Assembly (NCBI GenBank): GCA_020852965.1
Contig: JADYZV010000038.1
Location: 1-47,795, forward strand
From: Pirellulaceae bacterium
Lineage (GTDB): Bacteria; Planctomycetota; Planctomycetia; Pirellulales; Pirellulaceae
Length of the DNA: 47,795 nucleotides
Direction: 5' to 3'
This document shows, one piece after another, positions 28,556 to 35,800 of the stretch (position 1 is the stretch's first letter; each line of letters begins with the position of its first letter). A program made the position numbers and the translations under genes. The notes beneath the pieces were generated by a model. It saw nothing but the letters and a program-made list of their open reading frames with translations, had not been told where the DNA came from and searched no databases.

Positions 28556-28796
28556 TTCTTAGTTCTTGGTTCTTAGTTCTTGGTTCTTGGTTCTTAGTTC
28601 TTAGTTCTTAGTTCTTAGTTCTTAGTTCTTAGTTCTTAGTTCTTAGTTCCTAGTTCCTAGTTCTTAGTTCTTAGTTCTTAGTTCTTAGTTCTTAGTTCTT
28701 AGTTCTTAGTTCTTAGTTCTTAGTTCCTAGTTCCTAGTTCTTAGTTCTTGGTTCTTGGTTCTTGGTTCTTGGTTCTTGGTTCTTGGTTCTTGGTTC
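28541..28796. repeat. 7-bp tandem repeat, 36 copies of GTTCTTR
   Basis: Thirty-six perfectly phased units (GTTCTTA, GTTCTTG, GTTCCTA) run from 28541 to 28792, then a partial unit. Paired GTTCCTA units occur at positions 16-17 and 27-28 of the array, 77 bp apart, indicating a larger duplication. The last seven full units are all GTTCTTG. The array starts inside xdhC and supplies its stop codon. Confidence 0.97.
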
Positions 28797-28900
28797 TCGT
28801 GCTCAGCAACGCGGTACTCGCAATCGTACTCGTTCCAGACTCCTGCATTGCATTTGGATTAGCTTGACAGACTGGCTAGACTCGGTGACTTGGGTTCATG

Positions 28901-29152
28901 TCATCGTTCTGCTACGGCGATAGTCGACTTTTCGACGGCGGGATGCAAGATTGCGATGAAGTCAATTGGGCGTACTCTCTCTTCGTTACCTCTTGGTGCG
29001 ACTTCGGGCGGCTCTTTGAGCACGAGTAGGGGTTCGTTCGATTTGGGTACACTTAGCAATTGACTCGTCGTAACCGTCAAACTTGGCGGCAATTCTGTGC
29101 CATGAACGCAATTGCCGTGGTAGATTTCTAAGCCGATCTTTCCGCACAACAT
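28901..29152 (-). CDS. Possible small hypothetical protein, 83 aa
   Basis: An open frame from ATG at 29152 encodes a Pro/Val/Glu-rich peptide with no recognised motif (PKSNEPLLVLKEPPEVAPRG). The composition is more protein-like than the other frames here, but there is no clear ribosome site. It lies in a decayed region and may be a remnant. I cannot assign a function. Confidence 0.25.
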   Translation of the reverse strand: MLCGKIGLEIYHGNCVHGTELPPSLTVTTSQLLSVPKSNEPLLVLKEPPEVAPRGNEERVRPIDFIAILHPAVEKSTIAVAER

Positions 29153-29205
29153 TGCAGAGCCCAAGCCGATGCCCACGGTTTTATTTTGATGTGGTGGGTT
29201 GTCCC

Positions 29206-29280
29206 TATCATTCTGCCTGCCACCTTTCTGCTTTAAGCCGATTTGGAGAGCGGACAGAATCATGGGATTCAGAATGATAA
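29206..29280. repeat. Dispersed ~75-bp imperfect palindrome (family D) copy 1
   Basis: The left arm contains ATCATTCTGCC and the right arm GACAGAATCATGG then CAGAATGATAA. The reverse complement of 38174-38252 aligns along its full length, so the two are opposite-orientation copies of one element. Confidence 0.7.
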
Positions 29281-29314
29281 TGCGTGATTCTATGGTGGCA
29301 TTCAGCGAGAAGTA

Positions 29315-29578
29315 TCAGCGTTTTTTATCATGCGAACTATATTTTTCGGTCGACGCGAATAGACGCATGGAGTGTTCCATGCAAAAGTCTCGTTCAAGTG
29401 TCCCCGAGTCTTCAAGCTCGCGCAGGGCGTCATGCAGTCTGTGTATGTCTTCTTGGCGACAAGCGAAATAAGTTGTGCCTTTTGACGTGCCGCGCCTCGC
29501 TTCGTCGATTTCGTTTTCCGGGTCGTCATCAAACTGGTTCTTGTGTTCACCATTCAGTATTTGAGATTTGCGCCGAAA
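29315..29578 (-). pseudogene. Start-less open frame, probable gene remnant
   Basis: This frame is open for 87 codons and ends TGA at 29315. It reads as a charged protein-like sequence (DDDPENEIDEARRGTSKG; later DIHRLHDALRELEDSGTLE) but has no ATG, GTG or TTG near its start; CTG at 29557 is the only candidate. It follows in the same frame, directly after the stop of the CPBP remnant. A different frame of the same bases has an ATG but an unnatural Lys/Thr/Ser-rich translation. No family recognised. Confidence 0.4.
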
Positions 29579-29851
29579 TCAGGAGTTTTTCCATTGGTCA
29601 CAGATTCCGTCCAAGAGGCCAGTCGCTCGTCTCCCATTTTCCAGAACGCTCGTGACGTGGAGCACAATGTCAGCCATCCAGTGTGCGAGTATTGCTCATT
29701 CGAGACCACGTTTCCAGAACAGGTAGCCAGCCGCGACGGCGAACAAGCCATTGAGCACTATCACTCGCGCAATCCAGATTGGAGTGAGCGGCAAGATGCA
29801 TGCGGCGGTGGGAAGATGTCCAGCACCAAGCCAAGCACTTTGGCATCGACC
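29579..29851 (-). pseudogene. Remnant of a CPBP-family intramembrane protease
   Basis: Translated on the minus strand, this segment reads WLGAGHLPTAA, then a hydrophobic stretch with ARVIVLNGLFAVAAGYLFW, KRGLE, an in-frame TGA, and AILAHWMADIVLHV. This closely follows the C-terminal half of CPBP (CAAX-like) membrane proteases, where GHL and the later AHxxxD motif belong to the active-site region. The internal stop and the lack of an N-terminal half in frame (upstream sequence gives stops) mark it as a broken gene. Intact genes in this family are usually more than 200 residues. Confidence 0.65.
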
Positions 29852-30008
29852 TGCTATGCTTTGGTTTGCTTTCGAGCCATATTCAATTGGTTTTCAAGTC
29901 GCAACCAGAAGTTGTTGGAACTTGGACCTGTCGCGAAGTGGCTCGGCGGTGTGCTAAACTGTGCTATTCGCTCCCCGTCCTCCTGCCCGCTCCTCATAGG
30001 AGATTGTC

Positions 30009-31769
30009 ATGCGAATTGGAATCTATCTGAGCCTCGTGCGCTTCGCATTAGCTCTGTTGGTGGCCGCTATCTATGCGGTCAATGTCACAGGCCAAAGCGA
30101 AAATGTCGATGAGGTCGAAGCGATCGGCACGTACGATCGGGCGGGATATCCGAAGCAGTCGCGGAGCGTCAGTTTTGCGATGCATGGCATGGCAGCAACG
30201 AGTGACCTGCGGTCCACACAAGCGGCGGTGGCGATACTCCAAGCTGGCGGATCGGCAGTGGACGCAGCCATCGCCGCCAACGCGGTGTTGGGAGTGGTGG
30301 AGCCGATGAGCTGCGGTATGGGGGGAGATCTGTTCGCCATCTGCTGGTCACCGGGCTTCGAAAAGCCCGTAGGGCTCAACGCCAGCGGACGCGCACCGCA
30401 ACTGGCCACACTCGATGCATTCCGCGAGCGTGGCTTGGAGGATATCCCAACGATCGGCCCCTTGGCTTGGTCGGTTCCCGGCTGTGTTGCGGGCTGGCAC
30501 GATCTACACCAGCGGTATGGAAGACTGGCGTGGGCGAAGTTGTTCGAACCAGCGATCCAATTGGCCGAAGAGGGCTTTCCGGTCGCTCCGGTGATCGCGG
30601 GCTATTGGAAAGGCGGGGAGGAGCAACTGGCGAAAACGGTCGAAGGCGCGTCCACTTATTTGATCGACGGAAAGGCACCCGAGGCCGGAGACATCTTCCG
30701 CAATCCTCGCTTAGCCCAGACCCTCCGCCTGCTCGCCGAACAAGGAGCTGTCGCCTTTTATCAAGGGGAGATCGCCCAGGAGATCGATCGCTACAGTCGC
30801 TCACTGGAAGGTGGGCTTTTGCGTCTGACGGATCTTGCAACTCATGAGAACGAATGGGTGGAACCGGTAAGCACGAACTACCGAGGATTTGACATCTGGG
30901 AGCTGCCCCCAAACGGGCAGGGGATCGCCGCCCTGCAGATGCTCAATCTCATCGAGCCTTACGACGTGGCTGGTATGGGCTGGGGTTCACCGGAATGGAT
31001 TCACTTGTTCGTGGAGGCTAAGAAGCTGGCTTTCGCCGATCGAGCGAAGTTCTATGCCGATATGAAGATGGCCGACGTGCCATTGACCGAGTTGATATCG
31101 AAGGAGTACGCTCGGCAGCGCGGTAGCTTAATCGATCCCGATCGGGCGCTGGTGGGAGTTCCAGCCGGTGATCCGAAGCTGGTTCACGGGGACACCGTTT
31201 ACTTGTGCGTAGTCGACGATGATCGCAATTGTTGCTCGCTGATCCAAAGTAACTTTCATGGATTTGGAAGCCAGCGCCTCGCCGGCAATCTGGGTTTCGT
31301 TCTGCAGAATCGCGGTGCGCTCTTTTCGCTCGACGAGCACCACCTCAACCGACTTGCTCCAGGCAAACGCCCCTTCCATACCATTATACCCGCGATGGTG
31401 ACCCAACATGAACGACCTGTGCTGGTGTTCGGCGTGATGGGAGGCGACATGCAACCGCAGGGACATGTGCAAGTGTTGATGAACTGGATCGATTTTGGCA
31501 TGAACATTCAGATGGCGGGAGACGCCGCTCGCGTTCGCCACGACGGAAGCGCTTCACCGACGGGAGCAGCGGAAAGCGACGGTGGAGGGCGGGTAATGAC
31601 AGAATCCGGAATACCGCAGGCAACGCGGCAAGCCCTCCAGGCGATCGGCCATCAAGTGGGAATCGGGGGTAGCTTTGGAGGTTATCAAGCCATCCTCATC
31701 GACTGGGAGCGCGGCGTTCTGCAGGGTGCCACCGAAGCCAGAAAGGATGGTGCCGCTGCAGGCTATTGA
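30009..31769 (+). CDS. Secreted gamma-glutamyltransferase family protein
   Basis: This 586-aa Ntn-hydrolase precursor starts at an ATG with AGGAG 6 nt upstream. Residues 1-30 form a signal peptide, so it acts in the periplasm or outside. The large-subunit region has the family pattern (STQAAVAILQAGGSAVDAA; EPMSCGMGGDLF). The expected autocleavage nucleophile is T396 in HGDTVYLCVVD, after which the small subunit begins; the usual TTH is TVY here. The substrate loop reads PFHTIIPAM instead of PLSSMxP, so it may belong to the acylase-like branch rather than true glutathione hydrolases. It converges with the next gene, leaving 36 bp. Confidence 0.88.
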   Translation: MRIGIYLSLVRFALALLVAAIYAVNVTGQSENVDEVEAIGTYDRAGYPKQSRSVSFAMHGMAATSDLRSTQAAVAILQAGGSAVDAAIAANAVLGVVEPMSCGMGGDLFAICWSPGFEKPVGLNASGRAPQLATLDAFRERGLEDIPTIGPLAWSVPGCVAGWHDLHQRYGRLAWAKLFEPAIQLAEEGFPVAPVIAGYWKGGEEQLAKTVEGASTYLIDGKAPEAGDIFRNPRLAQTLRLLAEQGAVAFYQGEIAQEIDRYSRSLEGGLLRLTDLATHENEWVEPVSTNYRGFDIWELPPNGQGIAALQMLNLIEPYDVAGMGWGSPEWIHLFVEAKKLAFADRAKFYADMKMADVPLTELISKEYARQRGSLIDPDRALVGVPAGDPKLVHGDTVYLCVVDDDRNCCSLIQSNFHGFGSQRLAGNLGFVLQNRGALFSLDEHHLNRLAPGKRPFHTIIPAMVTQHERPVLVFGVMGGDMQPQGHVQVLMNWIDFGMNIQMAGDAARVRHDGSASPTGAAESDGGGRVMTESGIPQATRQALQAIGHQVGIGGSFGGYQAILIDWERGVLQGATEARKDGAAAGY

Positions 31770-31805
31770 GCCGCCTCGAAACGTTCGTCTCCAGAATCGT
31801 AACCA

Positions 31806-33233
31806 TCAAGGAGTGGTTCTCGGAGCCGCCGCTGGTGCCCTGGCTAACCTCCCCGATGTAGTTTGGGGCGTCTGCCTGGCTTCTCGTTCAGTTTCGGCTT
31901 GCCACTGGGGATCGCCCAGCGGCAACCATACCAAGGCGAGCTTGGAGAGCCAGGTGGTCGGGAGTTTGCCTGCGTCAGTATTCTCCGAGCCAGTATTGGC
32001 TGCGATGGAAGCGCTCGGTGTGGAACAACTTGCCAAAGCGGCTACCACATTTTCGAGCGGCAAGGGGATGTCCCCCTGCTCACGCGATGCCAGTAGGCCG
32101 TGCGCGTCGAACATCTGACACTTCCAATGCAAACTCGGTTGACGAACATCTGCGGCAAACATGAGCTGATCAAAACCGTACACGCTAACTCGATTGGTCC
32201 CCTGCACTGGCGCCACACCTAAGTATTTTCCGAGGGCATGAAAGAGACTAGCGGCCATCTTGCCGTCGCGTATTTCACCACTAGCTCGAGCAAGTTCGAT
32301 TCCCTGCTGGCTGAGGACTAATTGTTCGAAGAACACTTCGCCGATGCCGCTGAGGGTAGCTTCCGAATCGGCGGTCAACGCGCCGAACTCGATATTCGAT
32401 AGACGCCCGTCGGTGAGCATGGCACGCCACGAATCGCTGCGTAGTTCGAGATCGAGTGTGCCCGTGAATGTTGCGCTAGTCCCCAGACGTCCGCCCCAAG
32501 GTGTTAGGTCGGCAAGCAGGCCACAGGGGACTGCAACGCTGCCGGTCCGTAGCTGCATTTCGGTCTTCAGCCCCTCGGCGCGATGATGTCGCTTGACGAT
32601 CCATTGCACGGGTTTAGCATACTCTCTATCCGTGCCATTAGAGTCTGAGCTCGCATCGGGCACACTGGGACGAAACTGAATGTTGAGTAGTGTGGCTTCG
32701 GCGGCGGGCAAGAGTGTGGTTGTAACCTCGCGCAGAATTCGCTGTTTGCCTTGAACCGTGTGAATGGTCAGTTCACTCATCCCCAGGCGGGCCGCCTGCG
32801 AGCCGGTTTGTGGGCGGCAAAGAAACCAATCGTGAGCGATCCTCCAGGCAGTGGCCAGCTCGCGCTCTTCGAGCACGGGTTGTGTCAAGCGAATCGCCCA
32901 TTTGCCATCGCTGCGCTGCACTTCGGCCATGCGCACACGACCGATGCTTGCACCCGTTTCAGGATGGTTGAGGCGGATCTCGTGCAGTGCAAATCGCTCC
33001 GGCGCACGCGACTCGTAGGCGGCGACTTTCACAGAAACACCGAGTTGACTGGTGAGGAATTGTTCCCACAGCTTGGCTTGATGGCGTTGGTAGGTGGGTA
33101 GAAACTGCTGTGCGCTCCAATAGAGGCACAGCCCCAGCGGCAGTAGTCCGCAGAGTACGAACGTAAGCTGGCACAGAGCACGAGCCGTCGACTCGTGAAC
33201 CTGCCATTTCGAACGCCGTTGCCTCTCTGCCAT
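31806..33233 (-). CDS. Membrane-anchored hypothetical protein, 475 aa
   Basis: The N-terminus is basic (MAERQRRSK), followed by one hydrophobic helix at about 20-40 (LTFVLCGLLPLGLCLYW). About 430 mostly polar residues follow, with many short beta-type stretches. This layout, a single N-terminal anchor with a long beta-rich periplasmic part, is reminiscent of AsmA/YhdP-like proteins, but I cannot point to a diagnostic motif. The Pro/Ala/Thr-rich C-terminus is probably disordered. The gene converges with the gamma-glutamyltransferase gene. Function unknown. Confidence 0.75.
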   Translation of the reverse strand: MAERQRRSKWQVHESTARALCQLTFVLCGLLPLGLCLYWSAQQFLPTYQRHQAKLWEQFLTSQLGVSVKVAAYESRAPERFALHEIRLNHPETGASIGRVRMAEVQRSDGKWAIRLTQPVLEERELATAWRIAHDWFLCRPQTGSQAARLGMSELTIHTVQGKQRILREVTTTLLPAAEATLLNIQFRPSVPDASSDSNGTDREYAKPVQWIVKRHHRAEGLKTEMQLRTGSVAVPCGLLADLTPWGGRLGTSATFTGTLDLELRSDSWRAMLTDGRLSNIEFGALTADSEATLSGIGEVFFEQLVLSQQGIELARASGEIRDGKMAASLFHALGKYLGVAPVQGTNRVSVYGFDQLMFAADVRQPSLHWKCQMFDAHGLLASREQGDIPLPLENVVAALASCSTPSASIAANTGSENTDAGKLPTTWLSKLALVWLPLGDPQWQAETEREARQTPQTTSGRLARAPAAAPRTTP

Positions 33234-33398
33234 CCTTAGCAGTCAGCCTGAGTTAGAGCCTGGTTATCACCGCACGCACAGAATATCTGGTGCGTGGGAG
33301 AATAGCTGGCACAGCGCCTGCATGTCTACTGAGAAAACCAGTGCTAGCATTGTCGAGTAGTTATCGACGCTAGACGGTAGCGCCCTGCCTGGCTGCAA

Positions 33399-33461
33399 TG
33401 GACGAGGTTACACGTCTCTAGCGTAAAACGAATCACAGGGACTCGTAACCTCGTCCACTAC
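33399..33461. repeat. Dispersed inverted repeat (family B) copy 1
   Basis: Arms TGGACGAGGTTACacGTctC (33399 on) and GGGACTCGTAACCTCGTCCA (from 33438) face each other across about 18 bp. They lie just after the 3' end of aroC on its minus strand. Related copies lie at 41918-41984 and 46839-46906. The rest of the 253-bp gap shows nothing recognisable. Confidence 0.8.
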
Positions 33462-33486
33462 ATAAGCTTAAGTCCGACCAGCCTGT

Positions 33487-34626
33487 TTAGTGCTCGGCGG
33501 CGCGTTTCAAGAAGAGTTGATAGCGATCCTGGATTTCCACAACGCTGTCACCGCCGAATTTGTCGATCAATGCGGCGGCTATTTCAAAGGCGACAACATG
33601 TTCGATAATAACGCTCGCCGCCGATACGGCGCAGACGTCGCTGCGTTCGTAGTTGGCGCGCTGCGGTTCCTTAGTATCCATGCGGATGGAATCGAGCGGT
33701 TTTCTGAGCGTACTGATCGGCTTTTTGGCCGCGCGAACGACTAGTGGCTGGCCGTTGGTCATGCCACCTTCCAATCCTCCAGCGTTGTTGGTGGGGCGCG
33801 TGTAACCGAGGCTGGGCAAGTGTTTTTGAGAAGCATCGTAGTGAATCGCATCGTGAACTTGGGAACCGGGGCGACGAGCCGCTTCGAACCCGAGACCGAT
33901 CTCGACCCCCTTGATGGCTTGAACGGCCATCACCGCTTGGGCCAGTCGGCCATCGAGCTTGCGATCCCACTGCGTGTGAGTACCGAGCCCAATTGGTAGT
34001 CCTTCGACGCGTACCTCCATGACACCGCCCAGCGTATCGCCATTGTCGGCCGCTTCATCAATCAGCTTTTCAAATTCGCCATCGCGCTGCGGGGCCAATG
34101 TATACACGCTGCTCGAATCGCGAAGCCGGCGTTGCTCGTCGATACTGCCTACCGGCGTTTCGATGGCCAAGCCACCGATTTCAGTGACATAGCCAATCGT
34201 CTCGATACCGAACCGACGCAGCAATTGTCTGGCGAGCGCACCGGCTGCCACGCGTACGGCGGTTTCACGCGCGCTGGCCCGTTCGAGGACACCGCGAATC
34301 GACCCCAAGTACTTGATCGCTCCGACCAAATCGGCGTGGCCGGGGCGTGGCCGCTCGAGTTCCTTTAAACGCTCAAGCTTGTAGTCGGCATTGATGACTT
34401 GTAGTGTCAATGGGCTGCCGAGCGTTTTGCCTTGCCAAATTCCGGTAAGTACTTCGAGTTTATCGGTCTCGAGCTTTTGCCTGCCGCCGCGACCGTAGCC
34501 ACCTTGGCGCCGAGCCAATTCAACGTTGACCTGTTCGTAGTCGATATCCAGACCGGCGGGGAAGCCATCGACCAGCGCCAGTAGTGTTCGTCCGTGTGAT
34601 TCCCCAGCCGTCCAGTATCTCAGCAT
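33487..34626 (-). CDS. aroC: Chorismate synthase
   Basis: The 379-aa enzyme converts 5-enolpyruvylshikimate 3-phosphate to chorismate with reduced FMN, the last step of the shikimate pathway. All signature regions are present: GESHG at residues 8-12, RPGHADLVGAIKY, RASARETAVRVAAGALA and ERSDVCAVSAASVI. Length is normal. AAGG precedes the ATG by about 9 nt. It stands alone, with no other aro gene nearby. Upstream lies a 540-bp region of tandem repeats and a perfect palindrome, which must include its promoter. Confidence 0.97.
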   Translation of the reverse strand: MLRYWTAGESHGRTLLALVDGFPAGLDIDYEQVNVELARRQGGYGRGGRQKLETDKLEVLTGIWQGKTLGSPLTLQVINADYKLERLKELERPRPGHADLVGAIKYLGSIRGVLERASARETAVRVAAGALARQLLRRFGIETIGYVTEIGGLAIETPVGSIDEQRRLRDSSSVYTLAPQRDGEFEKLIDEAADNGDTLGGVMEVRVEGLPIGLGTHTQWDRKLDGRLAQAVMAVQAIKGVEIGLGFEAARRPGSQVHDAIHYDASQKHLPSLGYTRPTNNAGGLEGGMTNGQPLVVRAAKKPISTLRKPLDSIRMDTKEPQRANYERSDVCAVSAASVIIEHVVAFEIAAALIDKFGGDSVVEIQDRYQLFLKRAAEH

Positions 34627-34685
34627 TCAGTCTGACCTTTTATCGTTTGTCCCCTGCGAACAGTCTCGCAGTTAATTTAATTATT

Positions 34686-34817
34686 AGACCCCTGCGAGCT
34701 TGCCTCGCTGGTGAATCAGTTTTGTAGCTAGACCCCTGCGAGCTTGACTCGCCGGTGAATCAGTTTTGTAGTTAGACCCCTGCGAGCTTGACTCGCCGGT
34801 GAATCAGTTTTGTAGCT
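34686..34817. repeat. 44-bp tandem repeat, three copies plus a diverged fourth
   Basis: Units at 34686, 34730 and 34774 begin TAGACCCCTGCGAGCTTG and end GTTTTGTAG. They differ by only a few bases. A degenerate relative (CCCCTGCGAACAGTCTCG) sits at about 34647-34685. All lie upstream of aroC. Confidence 0.92.
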
Positions 34818-34839
34818 AGCCACGATGTCGGCCCCCCCC

Positions 34840-34891
34840 GTTCTTGCCGCCCGAATCGCTGCGGCCCCGCAGCGATTCGGGCGGCAAGAAC
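34840..34891. repeat. Perfect 25-bp inverted repeat with 2-nt loop
   Basis: The arm starting GTTCTTGCCGCCCGAATCG (34840-34864) is followed by CC and its exact 25-bp complement (34867-34891). A shorter outer pair CGATG/CATCG surrounds it. No T-run follows on either side, so a standard intrinsic terminator is doubtful. It may be a mobile-element end or a cruciform-forming site. Confidence 0.95.
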
Positions 34892-34917
34892 TCATCGAAC
34901 AATCGTATCCCTGACCG

Positions 34918-35160
34918 CCGCTATCTACCTTCAAAACTTTAGCTCATGCCAGACAAGCTGGCATGGGGCCGAGCCACTCGCCGCTATCTACCTTCAAAGC
35001 TTTAGCTCATGCCAGACAAGCTGGCATGGGACCGAGCCACTCGCCGCTATCTACCTTCAAAACTTTAGCTCATGCCAGACAAGCTGGCATGGGGCTGAGC
35101 CACTCGCCGCTATCTACCTTCAAAACTTTGGCTCATGCCAGACAAGCTGGCGTGGGGGCC
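34918..35160. repeat. 63-bp tandem repeat, four copies each with a hairpin
   Basis: Units start at 34918, 34981, 35044 and 35107; the last is partial. Each contains CATGCCAG-ACAAG-CTGGCATG, an 8-bp stem with a 5-nt loop; the last copy has one change in the stem. The array immediately follows the 3' end of the ferredoxin gene on its minus strand. There are no unique spacers, so it is not CRISPR. Confidence 0.95.
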
Positions 35161-35166
35161 TCGCAC

Positions 35167-35523
35167 TTAGGCGTCGACCCATACGACGGGTTCGGGTTTG
35201 ATCTCCGGGTCGACATCGCCGCCAGCGTCCTTGCGACCACTTCCTTCCAAGCGGCTTATCACGCGGACATGCATGTCCGCTTCGCAAGGAATTTGGCAGC
35301 TAAGCCGGACACCGCTCAGCTCGCGCGCGGCCAAGCATTCCTTTTCGGCTTGGGTCATCCGACTCGGTTCACCGTCGACGAATTCAACGCGGCAAGTGGT
35401 GCAGCGTGCGTTGCCCCCACAGGCGTGCAATTGGTCAATTCCAACTTCGGTCAAAGCGAGCACGAGGCGTTTGCCAGTAGCCACATCGAATTCGCCAACG
35501 CCTTCTACAGTCAACTTGGGCAC
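35167..35523 (-). CDS. 2Fe-2S ferredoxin
   Basis: This 118-aa ferredoxin has cluster ligands C35, C41, C44 and C76 (CGGNARCTTC ... LSCQ), i.e. C-x5-C-x2-C-x31-C, the adrenodoxin/Isc or xylene-monooxygenase-like spacing. The C-terminal 30 residues (from about 88) extend past the core and end acidic and Pro-rich. It is a soluble cytoplasmic electron carrier whose partner is unknown. It is followed by the 63-bp hairpin array, which may end or stabilise its transcript. Confidence 0.92.
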   Translation of the reverse strand: MPKLTVEGVGEFDVATGKRLVLALTEVGIDQLHACGGNARCTTCRVEFVDGEPSRMTQAEKECLAARELSGVRLSCQIPCEADMHVRVISRLEGSGRKDAGGDVDPEIKPEPVVWVDA

Positions 35524-35667
35524 GAAAATCTCCTAGAGTATTTGAGAACAATTGGATAGGACAGAATAAACGCAGCGTGGCACATCGGCAACCCATTGCG
35601 GCAGTTCTGCGTCATGGGATTGAGCCGGAATAGCGTGGACTTAGTGAGCATGAACGGCCACAATGGT

Positions 35668-35727
35668 TGGAGTGTAGGCTTTAGCCGATTTTGAGTGGGG
35701 CGAGGATCGGCTAAAGCCTACACTCCA
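35668..35727. repeat. Dispersed inverted repeat (family C) copy 1
   Basis: A 22-bp perfect stem starts TGGAGTGTAGGCTTTAGCC (35668-35689) and pairs with 35706-35727 across 16 bp. A second copy with several arm mismatches is at 45894-45959. Both are followed by CAGCGCT. It sits in the gap upstream of the ferredoxin gene. Confidence 0.9.
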
Positions 35728-35771
35728 GCGCTTATATCCACGCTACTCGCAGGTGGCCGACTCAAGCTCTT

Positions 35772-35796
35772 CCGACGCGGAGCGTCGGGCCACATT
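35772..35796. repeat. REP-like palindrome, single copy
   Basis: The core CGACGCGGAGCGTCG in the reverse orientation lies just beyond the stop of the propeller-like gene at 35801. It is followed by GGGCCACATT, as in the 18953 copy. Confidence 0.85.
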
Positions 35797-35800
35797 GGGC

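Noticed and set aside
28798-30008. tRNA or rRNA genes in the large gap
   Set aside because: No cloverleaf with a T-loop GGTTCRA pattern and no rRNA-like segment could be found by eye here or in other gaps.
29543-30112. 189-aa plus-strand open frame
   Set aside because: Antisense to the CPBP remnant, overlaps the real start of the gamma-glutamyltransferase, and has no protein-like composition.
34918-35160. CRISPR array
   Set aside because: Units are contiguous and near-identical over all 63 bp with no unique spacers, and no cas gene is near. The heptamer arrays fail for the same reason.
34963-35559. 198-aa plus-strand open frame with a repeated GPSHSPLSTFKALAHARQ-type peptide
   Set aside because: It is the read-through of the 63-bp tandem repeat and then the antisense of the ferredoxin gene; no ribosome site and no family.
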